From: Halocafeteria seosinensis
Lineage: Eukaryota; Sar; Bigyra; Bicosoecida
Direction: 5' to 3'
Length of the DNA: 53,869 nt
Assembly: GCA_001687465.1 (NCBI GenBank)
Contig: LVLI01000276.1
Location: forward strand, 1-53,869
Within the stretch, counting starts at the first letter, position 1. Every line of letters starts with the position of its first letter. The translations under genes and the position numbers were made by a program. Shown piece after piece: positions 10,025-23,600 of this stretch. The notes beneath the pieces were generated by a model. The model had not been told where the DNA came from, made no database searches, and saw only the letters and a program-made list of their open reading frames with translations.

Positions 10025-13000
10025 TTATGTTTTTGCTTTCAACTTTGCCAGGTCATTTTTCATTGTTTTCAACGCCTTTGGCCTTCCATCCAACTTTGTA
10101 TAAATGGAAATCCCCTTCTCCTGTAATCTTCTCTGGAGCTCTTTACGAGCTTCGTCTTCGCTCGGTGTACCTTCCATTTTCCACAGTTTGTAGTCGGAAT
10201 AATCACTGATCTTTTCCAGATTGCGCGGTTTCTTTTTCTTTTCTTTCTGAGGAGAGTTCTCATCCTCAACCGCTTCCGAGATTTGACACTTAGCATCAAA
10301 ATACTCCCTTACCGCTTCAAGTTCATTATCCGGCGCTGCTGCAGAGGCGGCGCGTAGGGCGACGGCGGAATTATAGTAACTTTCAAGATGGTCAGCAACC
10401 TGTTCATTACCTATAGAGTTGAACGCGAGACCCATATTCTCCTGGTCTAGCAACACCACATCACAATTTTCCCCAAAAGAGGAACTCTGGAGATACCAGC
10501 CGGTAGACATTTGGTGTATGCAGTAGTAGTCAGTGGAAGCAGAATCCACCTCAGTTACTCCGTGACACAGGCATATCAGCACCTTCTTTATTTCGTTGGT
10601 TACGTCTCGGAGTTGGGACGGAAAGGCTCTTTCAAGCTCCCGCTCTACTCCCTCTATGTCAAGCGGGTTGATTGCACGTGTTATCTGAAAACTGCAAAGT
10701 AGTGGATGCAGATAATAATAAAGGTCACCAACTGAAGAATTGTCAGATGGATAATACAAAACGTTGTTGCGAATGTGTGTCCACACAAACTTCCAATCCG
10801 CGGGGAACACTTTCCGCATTTGCTGACACCGTTTAAGGAATATGGACGGTTCCAAGCGTGTTACTACTTCTTTCTGCTCCTTCGGTCGCTTTTCAATCGA
10901 AGCGACTATCGGATCCTCGCCATCCATCTCCTTCTGAAACACCGGTAGTCTGGCAACACGTAACTCATACGGAGAGTACAACATTTCTCCTTGTGCATCA
11001 GGGAACCGGGGCAAGGGGAGAACCGACTGTATGTTTCGCTTTTCAGACGGAGACGAGCCTTCAATCATTCTTAAATGTATTAATCGGAACATCGACTCTC
11101 CAAAGGCTATACCGTAACTCGTCGAGCCTTTTGAGTCTCCGGCACCGGGCATACAAACGCGCTGCAACAACGCTTTCATGTTGTCTTCAAAGTTTAAGCC
11201 TGGATCCGTCACTTCCCTGTTCCTTTGCGACATGAAGCATCGTGCAACAAAGCGGGCTTTGAGATTGAAATTTTCCCGCTCATGGACCTCCACAGCAGTG
11301 CCATGCCATCGGTCGACGGATTCTCCCAAAGCAGCAGCGAGAATCGTTGGAAACTTAGGCGCAATCAAGTCAGTATCGCTGTCGTGGTCGACGTAGTAGT
11401 TAAATAACCGGCACCAATCAATAACATACCGCGCATCTTCAGAATCAGTAAAGCAACCAGTTTCATCCATCTTTTGTTCAGGATTAAACCTACGCCCCAA
11501 TAATGATGCCACCGCAAGTTTCAAGAAACAGTTCATGTAAGACTTCGCCGCAACGTTAATTATTGTAGCATACTGTTTGATTTGTGATAGAGAGCCGAGC
11601 TTTCCAACAGGACCACTAACCGTTTTTACACTTCTGTCAGCAAAGGCCTCAGCGAACTGCCTCAGCGCCAGCTGCACATAGAACGGGACACCTCCTGTTA
11701 AAACGCGTAGTGTAGAAGCAAGAGAATCATAATATGCGCGGTCTATGCCACCACGACGTCGCATGATATTCTTCATATGGGTTTCGTCCAAACTGTTTAA
11801 ATAGATAGTCTTCAAAACCGATCCATGCGGGGCTCCCACAGGAAGCTGACGAGTCTGCTTATAATACCCACCTCTTGAGGCTCGCAGCAAGTCAGGTAGC
11901 CCACCGATGGCCGCAGGAACAACGAACCCATTCGAAGCCAGATTATGGACCAAACACCACCATAAATGTATAGCAACTGCGTACGCATCCTCGTGCGGAT
12001 TGCTGCCAATTATGCTATTGAGCTCGTCGAAAACAATATACACTCTCAATCTGCTGCTTCTGTCGAGTGACTCGGGGCCACAGAACTAAAGTTGGTACGG
12101 AGTTCCTCTCCGAGACGCGCCATCAAATCCGCATCTTGTTCATACGCCGGAGAATTCCCTTGGTCCTGGTTCGTGTACCGGAACGGCGTTTTCCTAAGAC
12201 ACTCTTTCAGACTAGCCGTTGCCCTTTCTCGAAATGTTTGCTGCTGCTCAGGGGTTAACCACTGCCGAAATTCTAGATTCGAAGCGTCCACAGAGTTGCT
12301 AGTTCCGTCTTCGGTGAGAGGCCCTGATGGTATGCGAGCAAATGTCAATGCTTCTACTAATCCGACCACTAGTGCTTCACCTGCAACACAAACAGACGTT
12401 GAACGACCAATCACCTAGGGCGTTGTCGGTAATTCGACCAGCAACGGCAATGTCAACGCCAATGCATACCTGGGAGTAATTCTCGATGTAGTCGTAGGCA
12501 GTCAACGTAGCAGTGATACACCTTGATGGGTTGTTTTTCAAAGGAACCACACAACGTCTCTTGATATAGATCGGCCGCAAGCCCACGTGTGAACAATTGA
12601 GACTTTCCAACTCCCCAACCTGAAGCAACAACGGGGAACTCATACGGGTCCTTCAGATCAGTCGGTGGACCTGATTTGCTCAGTATTCGTCGAAGCTCTT
12701 TTATCTGCAGCTCTCGATTTTCGAAGGAAGACCCTTCGAAGATTGGCAACTCCGTGGGGTTTTCCTGCGGATTGGCTTCAAGCCATTCCACTGCAAACAT
12801 AGGGAACACAGAATGCTATCGAACCCACTAAATTTTTCCAGGCAGGTAACTTACCGAATCCTGCGGTCCCGAGAGGTGTTGCTGGTGTCGTATTTCCTGC
12901 ATGGAATAGTGACGGTAGTGCTTCACACATTTCACATATACGGAGGGTGGACAGGTACATACCGATATACTTTTGGCTCTCATGGAACGCAGTGGAACCT

Positions 13001-13614
13001 AAAGAGGTGGCTCTGCGAACGTTTTCTTCCCGGAAGAACTCTATAGCTTTTTCTTCTGTATCGAATGGAGCTCTTCCGAACGCAAAATTGAAATTTTCAC
13101 AGCTTTCACGCAAGAGTCGTGCTTATCCCCCAAATACATCTTGTTTCTTTCCAACCATTCAAGTAATGCTTCTTTTCCTGTGGGTAGTGCTGCTTCAAAG
13201 AAAGTGAAACATTAGGGAGAAACTTAACTGCTTGTATGCAGTCCGTATGATATGCGGGAGTCACTTACGCTTGTTTCCCGCAGTGCTTGAAGGAAGTTGA
13301 ACGGCGGCGGGATCTTCCGGTGAGGCCTGCTGTCCATTACCCGAACTGCTTGGCTGAGAAGTAAATGAGGACCGAAAGAATTTCTGCCCCACCAAATTAA
13401 ATCCTGTCTTCGGTATATTCAGTCTCTGAGGGCGACGGGCGAGGGATACATTCCAAACGGAAAGGACATTTGGTAGGATCCTCGTGTTCTCAGTCGTGGG
13501 CACAAACGCTTTTGCTCTTGTCCACGTTCCAGAGCCTCGGCTGGCACCAAAGGTACTCCGTTCATGAGGCCCCACAGTTACTGTGGTCTTGCGCTTTGCT
13601 CTCCCTGAGAACAT
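10025..13614 (-). CDS. Large P-loop NTPase, unidentified (possibly Crinkler/RHS-like)
   Basis: Five-exon model (minus): 13614-13269, 13192-12855, 12790-12470, 12380-12146, about 12059-10025; introns 64-89 nt with GT-AG ends. Visible: Walker A ASGWGVGKSQLF in exon 3, then Walker B RLRVYIVFDELN at the start of exon 5, then a helical NTPase-type region (LTGGVPFYVQLALRQF) and a Lys/Glu-rich C-terminus. Before the P-loop, two related elements PTGKEALLEWLERNK and PLGTAGFVEWLEANP occur. The layout (disordered head, P-loop ATPase with FDEL-type Walker B, long C-terminal part) recalls NTPases of the Crinkler/RHS kind, but this is inference. Oddity: exon 2 needs a one-base frame change near 13100 (frame LLEWLERNKMYLGDKHDSC to frame ESCENFNFAFGRAPFD). 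This may be an assembly error, a lesion or a mis-modelled intron. The exon 4/5 junction is also by eye. Confidence 0.6.
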
Positions 13615-14034
13615 GAGAATTACACTACCGGTGTCGTTTCAAACGGTGGAAACTTTTTTTGTTCCCTTATGTTTTTCCTCTTTGTTTGTGTACACGTGGA
13701 GCGAGATGGAAACCTATACACTTTTTACTGGATTCAAAACGTTTTCTAAAATTCGCATTCGTTATCTTGTTGTAAGATTTTTCCTGGCCAGAAATCGTGC
13801 TTAACAAAGCTACACGCTGAAGTGTGTGCTGAAGACGAAGTTTTATGTTCACAAACCCCATAGAATCGTGCCTTCCTGTTTTCCGATTGGTTCCTGCAAG
13901 ACTTGGTTATTTGGTTTGTCTGTCCAATGGCGGTCTAGAACATTTCGGCTGGAATTCAATTAGCTCCTTTAGTAGGCTGAACTTCCTAGTACCACGGCCG
14001 AAGCATTTCAGTAAGAAGACCAATATTGGTCTTA

Positions 14035-14053
14035 TCACACACACACACACACA
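14035..14053. repeat. (CA)n microsatellite
   Basis: About nine CA dinucleotides in a row, directly followed by tgtgatgtatgtg. Simple repeat, no gene. Confidence 0.85.
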
Positions 14054-14130
14054 TGTGATGTATGTGACAGAGAAGCCCTGCCCCAACTTCACCATGTTCC
14101 ACTTTTGGTCAACAGTTCCAGAAGCAGATA

Positions 14131-14208
14131 GCGGAGCGATTCCGACCCCCAAAACGTCTAGTGTAGCATGTAGACTAGACTGCTTCCGGTAGGAGCAATA
14201 ATATTACA
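14131..14208 (+). repeat. Dispersed repeat, copy 2
   Basis: Has ggagcgattccg, then tgtagcatgtagac, then cttccggtaggagcaataat, in the same order as the copy at 9445-9540 but diverged. No coding potential. Confidence 0.5.
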
Positions 14209-15131
14209 CCCGCTCCGAACTACGCACATGTGCACCCTCCTCTTATTAGATTGCTGCTTAATGGCATTGTGCGTCTACCAAATCCACCAAATCTACCGAA
14301 ACTTCCTATGTGGGTCTGGAAAAGGTGAATACCATTCCGTAATTCTTCCTCCGTCCTTCCCTGGTGCGTTGATCAGCTTCCCAACTCGAACATTTCTCAG
14401 TGCTTTGCTCCTGAATCATCCTGATCCTCTAACTCCAAGCGTGCCTAGACTCCCCCTCTTAGATACTTAAAGATCTTGTTCCCATCCAGTTCAGTCCAAG
14501 TCTGCTCATCACAAGTCAGTGAGACATCTTCTTGAAGCTTCCCAGCAATGCAGTATAGTACATACTGTATTGCCAATGTTGTCATGGTGCACTGTACAGT
14601 GGCACTGTGGTCACAGTTACCAGTGGAAGCCAAGGGACCACCATGGTACAGAAGGACTGTGTGCATCAACCACAGTGTAATATACTGTAACAGCTCTGGA
14701 CACATTGGCAACCAGCCAACACCACGGGGGAAGTGTCCAGATTGGGTTTACCCATGGTTATCGAATTCCATGCGGAACTCCGTAACGAACAGACTGGCAG
14801 AAGTCCAAACTTGCTCGCGTAATCGCCATCCTTGGCAATACATTTCGTGCTTAGTCCAAAAGTCGTTGTGATCTTCCTTCCCCACACAATTTAAGTGGGG
14901 TGGTATACAGCACCGGTAGTGTACAGTAGCGGATCCTGGGAGGCTCGCCTGCGGAGTTTGGCTATCCGGATCGGACTATACAGCATTCAATTTGGATAGA
15001 ACAACAGTCGTGTTGCTAGAAACGCACACTGTATCCCTGGTCTGGCACGTACTCCCCCTTGCTGGTGGGTGAGTGACGATACTGCTGCCGTTGCCCTGCA
15101 TTACAGTTGAATTGGAACTGCGCGAGAAACC

Positions 15132-17467
15132 ATGGGAGACGCAAGTGCTGGTCCGTAAGCTGTCTTTGCGTCTCTTATTTCGACAGCCGGACATGCCAAT
15201 TGCCATGCCATTGCAGAATATATTAACGTGGGTAGTGGGGCAGCTCATCCGGAAGGAGTGGGGGAGAAAAAGAAAGGAAATCTGAAGCATTGCTTCAAGC
15301 GGATTATTTTGCCCCTCCTCTCGCTGGTCTCTAACGCAATTCTTCCCATGCTGTCCATTGTTTTCTACCTCGAAATTATCTACGAAAAGTCGGCCGATGT
15401 CGCTGTTTGGGTCACGCTGGCCATCGACGTCGTTCGGTTCCTTGTCTGTGGATATTATGCGGTCATACTGTTTTGCTGCCGGGCAGCTGACTCGACACAT
15501 GGATTAGGCAAACGTTTGAGGGTATATGCCAAGGTTATTGATAAAGTAAGAAATTGCAGAGGGTAAATGAAGGGGACGATAAGCGTGTGGAATAAATGGT
15601 GCTCGTTTGTGTGCAGAAAACTAGCGTCCGCTTCATACTCTTCATCGTGACGACATACTCGCTAATTATTATGTCTACGAAGGTATCTCCAGATGCATCT
15701 ACCGCGCTTCTAGCATATGGAAGAGATGTGGAGGGGAGAGCAAAACTTGCAGGGTTATTCTTCGCCAAGGTCGCTTTATTTTTCGGTCAACAAGTACGTA
15801 CCGTAATGAAGGCTGTGACGTGACACATCCAGATTATACTCAGTCGCTTGCTTGTGTCTTCGCAGGTTATTCAGAACCTCCGGGGACTCGAGTTTGGTGT
15901 CGATAGCTGGGCTGTGGGAGGACATACGCCGGAGATATCAGGGGACTGTTCTCTTGGTTGTACAGAAGAAAGCGATAACAAGTTCATTCGCTCCTTCCAA
16001 GATTTTTTCGACGGAATATTTGCATCTATTTTTATGACCAGTATCTGCTTGGGTCTGTTGATGCTTCCGCATTTATACTTCCTTTCAAATATTTCAGGAT
16101 TGAACGGTCCTTCGTATGCCCATGGGCTCCCTGTGGCAACATCAGTCAGCCGCTTTGTCAGTTTCCCGTCCGCGTGCAGTATCAGTAGCAGCTGTTTGAG
16201 GGAATCCTATGGACTGCAAGAAGTGAAAGTTATAAAGAAAACGGATATACCGGAACCGATAGAGGCTGATTTCCCTATATCCGACAAGGTTCTTTTCTTC
16301 AACTATCAAGGCACCGAAGATAACACGACCACGTTTGTTACTCTGGCTTTGCCGTTCCCAACCCCGACGAACATTTCTTCTCTCGGAATGTTTGCTCGGG
16401 TGCCACAAGTACCAAGCGAAGCATTCAAGGTTTGCATTCAAGCCCAGGTGTTTTATAACAATCCCCCTTTAGGCAAAAACGGTGCCCAAGTGGAGAGCAT
16501 CGGAAAGTTTATGGTTGGTGTTTTACCCACGGGTCCAGGGGGCACTTGCCACGTAGATACTGATGCAGAGGACGATCCAATGGGATTTTTTAACATCATA
16601 CTCAGCCGGAATGTTTCAGGTGACAGCGCGAATGAATATGTTCGCGGATTAGTTTCATTTGCCCAAAGTAAAGTCGACCGGGGGCAAGAATCCGAAGACG
16701 CCAGCGCACAAGGCACAGATATTTTTAAACAGAAGACATGGATTCTGGGGACGAATATCAAGGCGTTTGTCCAAGAATATATTGACAAAGACTGTCTCAC
16801 CTGCTTCCCATTTGCTCCACAGGCAAAGTGGATGTTTCTTACGGGGGGAGTTGGCATGATGACGCTAGTATACGCTGTGTTTTCAATAGTTCTGCCGTGG
16901 CCACGAATTCGTCTGTCTGTTTCGGAACTAATTCGGAGTGCCTTCATGCTTCCATTTTTCTTTATCTACATCCCGTGGCATGCTAGACTGACGTCGAAAG
17001 AGAGAGCTCATGCGATAGCTCAACATATGGCGGTCTTGCTCCTTGGACTGATCTCTATCCTTGTGATTCCACCGGCGCTATCACTTAACAGGAACTACTC
17101 GGTGGTGTCTTCCTTTATCACTCAAACGGACCACGTGCAATTTGAGGCAACGAAGACCGAGCCACTTCCTGACCCCACATATTTCAGTGCCAATGCAATA
17201 TGCAATGGTGTGTATGGTTGTGGAGTAGTGTATTACTTCGGCCAGGCTTTGGCCTACGTAACAATTGTTGGATTCGTTCTGTTCGCGGGTGGGCAGTTTG
17301 CGCAATGGTCAATGTTGTTTATTCTTGCCTTCATCGGGTGGGTTTTGAATAGGCTTTGTGGGTGCTTAAAATACTGCTGCGTTGATCTAAAATGGCTCTC
17401 GCAGCTGCGACAGCAGGGGGAAAAGTTGATGGAAGAGCATGAAGCATCCGATTCTGACTCCGATTGA
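15132..17467 (+). CDS. Multi-pass membrane protein with large lumenal/extracellular domain, unidentified
   Basis: Four exons, 15132-15154, 15236-15545, 15617-15793 and 15866-17467 (introns 71-81 nt), encode 703 residues. The short first exon gives MGDASAG; CC|T then joins to GAAHPEGVGEKKK. Hydrophobic spans lie near residues 30-54 (ILPLLSLVSNAILPMLSIVF), 62-88, 115-130 and 218-245 (IFMTSICLGLLMLPHLYF), then, after a soluble loop of about 250 residues, near 495-515, 525-545, 562-582 and 630-680. The loop contains paired cysteines and NTT, NIS and NVS sequons, so it is probably lumenal or outside. The C-terminus is acidic (SDSDSD). The layout of four plus four or more helices around a large loop resembles a receptor or sorting protein, but I see no family signature. 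It converges on SCC2, with the stops 145 bp apart. Confidence 0.85.
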
Positions 17468-17612
17468 ACTGTCCCTCTTACATGAGGCCATTCGAGTTGC
17501 CGTTCCTACCACATAGAAGCATCAGACAGGACGTCCCTGTCCATGAACCACTTTTTGACGATGCCATAATATATCTATCCTAGAACGACAACAAATACAG
17601 TTATTCCAAAGC

Positions 17613-20600
17613 TTATGCCTTCTTCCCATCACTCCGCCTCGCCGTTTTCCGGGGAACGTATGCCTCATGCTCATCCAGCTCTCCGTTTTGCCCATCCTCC
17701 GAATCACCTTCATACTCAAACTCTCTCTTGCGTCTGGACACTTTCGACCTAGTGGACTTTACCGCTTTTCGTCTATTGGACGAACGCGGAGTTTGTGAAG
17801 TCGCTCCGTTCGAGCCAGTTGCCAGCGTGCGGGGAGTAGTGGATAGTGTTGGCAGAACACGCTTCGCGGCATTTCCGAATGCTACTATGTTTTTCTCCTT
17901 CAGGAATTCAACACTGTTGCTCCCTTGCAGGCCATCAAACAAACTAATCACATTTCTTACAAGCGTCGGAAAAGAGCAATCGCTCCGCGAAGGGGTTCCC
18001 GCTCGACACTTAAGCCAACCGTGTTGCCGTTGCAGTAAAGTCGGTATTTGGGGAAAAGAAATTTCCATTTCAGGGTACTTATCCATCACCTTTTTGTCAC
18101 CGTCGCTGTTTTCTTTAGTCTTTTTCGGATTGTAGCTAGCAAGCTGTTGCTCCGAAAGTGAGTATCGCTCACTCAAGGCCACGGTGAGTATTTGTAAGTG
18201 AACTACCGCAAGTAGCTGAATACAGTTTGCTCGAATACGTGGAATGTCATATTCACTGATGTCCTTTTCGCCGGTTTCCCCACATATTGATGCAAGTTCT
18301 TCTCGGGACTGATCCCCTTGAACGCTGATAATGGACGTAGCGAAGTGGCAAAGGGAATACACTTCGTTTCGCTTCAGGAAGGGCAGGCAAAAGAGAGTTT
18401 CGGCAAGAAACTTGAGAAACCTAATATCAGCGATTTCTCCCCGAAGTTTGCTACCTCTAAGGACCCCAACAGCCGTTTCGATTAGCATAGCGTCGTGCGT
18501 ATACTTGCGCTGTTCCACGTCATTTTCTCCTTCAGCCGCTCTGTTTCTAATAGAAACATTTACGTTAGACAGTGACCGAATACCTTCCTGGAAGGGACAG
18601 CAGTCTTCATTCAACACACCGCCTGATGGCCCTCGCCTTGTATCAAGACCTGCTGGAACATCATCTGCGCCCTCTTCGTCAGGTTCGAATTCATCCTCGT
18701 CCGCTTCGGAATCACTTTCAAACTTGCTTTCCTCGGCGATATCACCGTTACCTGTTGAAATGTATACAGGACAGCGGAATTTTGACACCAGCCCGCGTAT
18801 CAATGCGATAGCATTCTTAACATGACTTTTACTGTCTCCTCCTTCCAGCACTGTCTTCTTGTAGAAGTTGTGAAAAAATGACACATAGGAAGCGGAGAGA
18901 CTCGATCCATTCTCAGGTGCCATAGACACAGAAGGGGTCGCATAAGCATCTCCGTATAGTTTGCATTGGTAGGAATATGCGGCAGCAATTCCCTTCGTGG
19001 AGCATCGGCAGAGCGTCGAGTTATGGCGATCGTGGATAGCTGCGATAGATTTCCACGCTGCTTGTCTCACTTGAGCATTCCAGTCAGCCAGTAATGCAAC
19101 CAGAGGAATGCACCCTTCATCCGGATCAATCACTCTCTGAGAAACCAAGTTTGACCACAGCTGAAGCGTCGACAATCGCAGTTTAATATGATAATCACCG
19201 GTGTAGAAGAACTGTCGCCGAATATCGTTCATCTGGGTCTGCAAAGCACCAGTCACGGCACTGGACGTAGGATCAACATCCATTTTAACTGTATCACCAT
19301 TCTCCCCATCACTTGTTTGGGCCTCCATTGGGCTACCCGGACCATCCGTATCCGGTATCTCTGTGGCGTTTTCGGTCACCTGGGAACGCCCAGTTGGAGT
19401 GTTGAGCAACATATTGAACGAATCGACAATAACCGACTTCAGGTAGCATGTCTGATGTCTTAGAGCCCAAGTGAAAAACCTTTGTACAATGCCAGAGAGA
19501 AGAAAGTGGGGATAATTCAGGCTAAGCTGAAATAGCCCATCAAAGCTGGCTTCAATCAACTGTTGCGCAGTGTAATGAAGAGCCGGGACGGTTTCGTCTG
19601 TAGCTTTGGGCCGCAAAAAATCCGCGTTCGTCATCCAGTGCAACCAAGCTAAATACAGTTTGACCAGATTTACGGTAACATCAGGACATTTTGCGGCTGA
19701 ATCCTCATCAATCTCGACACCCTCCATTTCAAAAGGAGTAGAAAGGTGAAAGCAATCAGAATATTGAACGAGCACACCACAAGTTCTCAACGCGAAACAG
19801 GCATCCTGTAACATTTTCCCTTGCTTTCGTCCATCGCCACTATGCATCCACGCTAGCCAGCCACGCATTGCTGCCTGCTTCTGCAAGAGCGGTTGTCCCT
19901 CGTATTTCGTCGCAAGGGCATCAATCTGACGAGCTGAATCTTGATAAAGTGAAATCAGGAGCTTTTGTAAAGCATAAAATTTGGAGTTTATCAACTGCGT
20001 TGTCGTATCAAGAGCATTGTTGCCTGTCGTCTTATAGACCAAGGTGTTAGTAGCATTTAGGCAAGATGCAACTTGCTTGATGGCAGAAAAGCTGAGATTA
20101 CTTTCCATTAATAGATTGCAAAGCATTCGAGCGAACTCAACAAGCTCTTGAGAATTAGCCACGTCCAGATGGGATACAGTATTCTCCACGGTATTGCAAC
20201 ACAGAGAGATAGACAACATATCTTCTTCCTGCAATTCCCCTTGTTTAAGAGATTCCAAAGAGTCGTCCAAAAGTACTTTGAATATGTCCAACCGTTTTAA
20301 ACAATACTTCGGTACGCATTTGGTCAGTTCTGAAATCACTAACATCACGCACGCAGGAAGGCGAGCATGCGGAATCTGCAGATTAGCGCATACCCCTGCT
20401 ACAGACTTGTCGTGCCTCCAAGTCAACAAAGTACGAATCGAGCATTCAATGAGACCAATCACGACATCTCCCGTGGTTTCCACTCCCCTAATCTTCCCCG
20501 AAGATGGCACAGTTGTGGCTGACTCCCTTCCGGGACTCACCGTCCCCCGCAATTGCTCCTTGAAGGCATCCCCGAAAGATCTTCCTATCGCATGATAGTC

Positions 20601-23600
20601 TGTGGTTGTTCTCTTCAAGCTCTTATCCCGAGATAAAAGCGAAGAGATAAAGTTGGACAATTTACCTACCTCGGAGCACTCGCCCCCTACACGCCCAGCG
20701 GAAGACCGTTGAAACGATATGAACTGATTTGCAACCAGTAGTAGATGAGTAACGCGTCTTAGAATGAGATCAATAACCGCGGTGGAGTTTGAGCTGATAG
20801 ATGGTGAAGTGGGGACACAGAACCAGAGCTCAAAACAAGTCTCGAGTATCAATTCGCGAACCGATGGTTCCTCGTTCGAATCTGCTACGCGCTGCACGAA
20901 CGCACAGAAGATGGAAGAAACATGCTCGTACTTGAGGTCTCCAACCACGGAATTCTCTCCCAATCCATAATGTGCCCGAAGTAAACGCTGCAAGATCTTC
21001 GTAGCCTGTTTTCGCACGCTCAAACCGCTGTCGTCTAGCTTGTTCACAAGAGGTTGAATAAATTTGGTAACAAGGTGTGGCTTCCCTTCTACATGGTTGC
21101 CGATGAGGTCGATCACTGCAGAACGGACAGAGATAGACTGGTCCATGAATCTGGTCTCAATAACCGACTGTACGGCTCCAATGTTTGCAATATGTTCATC
21201 CATCTCAACTAAAGTTTTCAAGCACTCAATCACCCTCTGTCTCCATTTTGACACGGCAGATGAAGCTTGATGCAGAAGTGCCTTGAGAAGCGCGTTGAGG
21301 TTAGCCATCATAGGAAGATCAATACAACTCTGCGAAGAAGGCGGCTAACTATGTACACTTCCAATGGTACCATCAAGACATGAACTTACCTGGACGAAAA
21401 CCGAAATAAATTTATCTCGTGGCAATCGGGGATAATGCCTTCCATCTGTCCAAACGAGTTTCGGCAACGGGACACAGGCCATGTAATAGAATCTGCATAG
21501 TCGCGACTTCAATCAACAGCAATAGACGCAGAACTGAGAACAATAACGTACAATTCAGCTTCCGTAACATTCTGCGCCCGAGTTGTAGCCCACATGGTGA
21601 GGCAGAATCTGGTATGCAGGAAAGACGTAACAAAGATAATATGCAAGCTCTGCGATTTCACGAAAACGAACATACTTCCGCGCAGTATCACGCATCGACT
21701 TCTCATGTACAGATTCCAGCATCTGCGAATGTAGAATATCCCGTAGGACAACTCGCTGAAGCCAAAGGGGACAGCCAGCACTCCTTGAATTCGTTATATC
21801 ACTACGTTCGGACATCTCTGCATTCGATGTTACAGGCTCCTTACTCTGAGAGGAGAGACTGAACAAGCTGCTGAGGTTCTTCTTGGTATCGTCGAGGGAT
21901 GGCCTCCCAGCAGCACTGTCGGAAAGTTCAGTCCCAAAGTCATGCGCATAAATATCGCATGACCCCGTTGTATCCAAGAACGATAGCGCTTCATGAAGGT
22001 TCTGATGGTCAACCTGAATAGGCTTTCCCGTTGCAGAGGATGCCGCATTATCCACCGATCCTGCGATGGTGACCCCACGCCGTAAACTTACTATAGAGCC
22101 ATCATTGGAGTCGTGCTCCTCATTACTAATCTGTCTTTCACCAAGCCCAATGGAGAGCACGTATTGGCAACAAACACGACGAAGTATCAGAATCTTCTTT
22201 ATAGTATCTCCTAAAAGGGAGATGGCGGTCGTTCCCATCTTCCGCTCGTTTACACTGAGCGACTTCTTGCTTTCAAGATCACTCAATGTGTTCAACATTT
22301 TACAAATGACCATCCATTGGATATGAAATGCTGCAGGCCACTCTGGAAGGCCTAGACATGCCAGGATATCTGTTACCAGCTCAAACAGTAACGCACTCCA
22401 GTCGATGCTGAGATAACCAGTATTACAATACTCAAGCAGCGTTGAAAATAGCGCCGTGGCTACAGCGAGAGTCATTTTACTTTTATGAATGTCACCGCTG
22501 CGCTCCCAACCATGTATAGCTTCTCGTGAGCAGATATCTTCGCTCAGATGCAAAATCAAAGCTGCAATGAAGCCGATTGACTGCCTTCGAACAGTAGTAT
22601 CAGCACCAGAGTCTCCGAGGGATCCGCGCGGAAGTGGAAAACGTCGAGTGTACGGACTTTCCGCTATTTTCGGTAAGCATGAAATAATCACCGTCGCAAG
22701 CTCCTGCTTTAACTCCCGTCGTTCGTTGCACAAGTGGACTACAGAGTCCAGGGCTGTTTTCCTCAGCCGTATACTACTCTCCGCTGCATGTGCGTTTGTC
22801 GATCCTATCCCTACGAGCGTCAGTTCCACTAAAGAATCGGTAAGTTTCAAAGTATGCTCATCTGGCAGCTTAAGAACGTATCTCAATCGAATGACATGGT
22901 GTAGAAGCTTGTCAGTCTTCTCGACAATGGTTTTCACGTCAACTTGGGAACTCGAATCAGTGCGGCCTAGGAGTACGCTTAAGACATGTTCCAGTACATT
23001 GCACGCTGTGCTGACGTTTTCGTCCGATAAAACTTGTCTACCTAGAAGCGAGGACGCGCATATTAGCTGAAAGAGATTATCCGCCACATCAAGTCCCTTC
23101 TCAAGCGTTAGTCGTGGTGTAGAAACAAGTCGGAGACAGTCGATCAGCACAGAATAGACAGATAGACGCATCGACACTTCGAGTCCTGCAACGAGGGTAA
23201 CTAAGTTTATGTTTTCGCGATGCAGTAAAGCTTGGATCCGCTCGAATGAATGAGTAGCGCTTTCATCCTCTAAGATCTCTCTGACGGCGGAGCTCCTGCC
23301 ATTGTCAACAGCTCCCGAGGTACGTTCTCCTAAAGTCTCTATAGTGGACGACGTCAAAGACTCGGGGTTCCGTGAGACACCCTCAGTTTCTTCTGCCGAA
23401 AGCCGACTTCGATTGCTTTCGTTATCGGGAGGATCTAGCTCATCTCCGTGGCTCGTCGCAGTTTGCCGCTTACCCTTCTCACCCGGCTTCTTCTTCCCTG
23501 AGGAAGTCCTCTTCGTGTGCTTACTTATGCCTGCCGGTGTGGAATATGCTCTACTCGATTTACCCTTCGCGTTTTTCGTACCCAAAGACTCTAGTGAAGT

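Larger units (their letters stand above)
13615..15131. other. Intergenic 1.5 kb with simple and dispersed repeats
   Basis: Space between the divergent NTPase and membrane-protein genes. It contains a (CA)n tract at 14035-14053, dispersed repeat copy 2 (14131-14208) and tgtacagt-type motifs at 14549-14700. No supported coding region. Confidence 0.5.
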
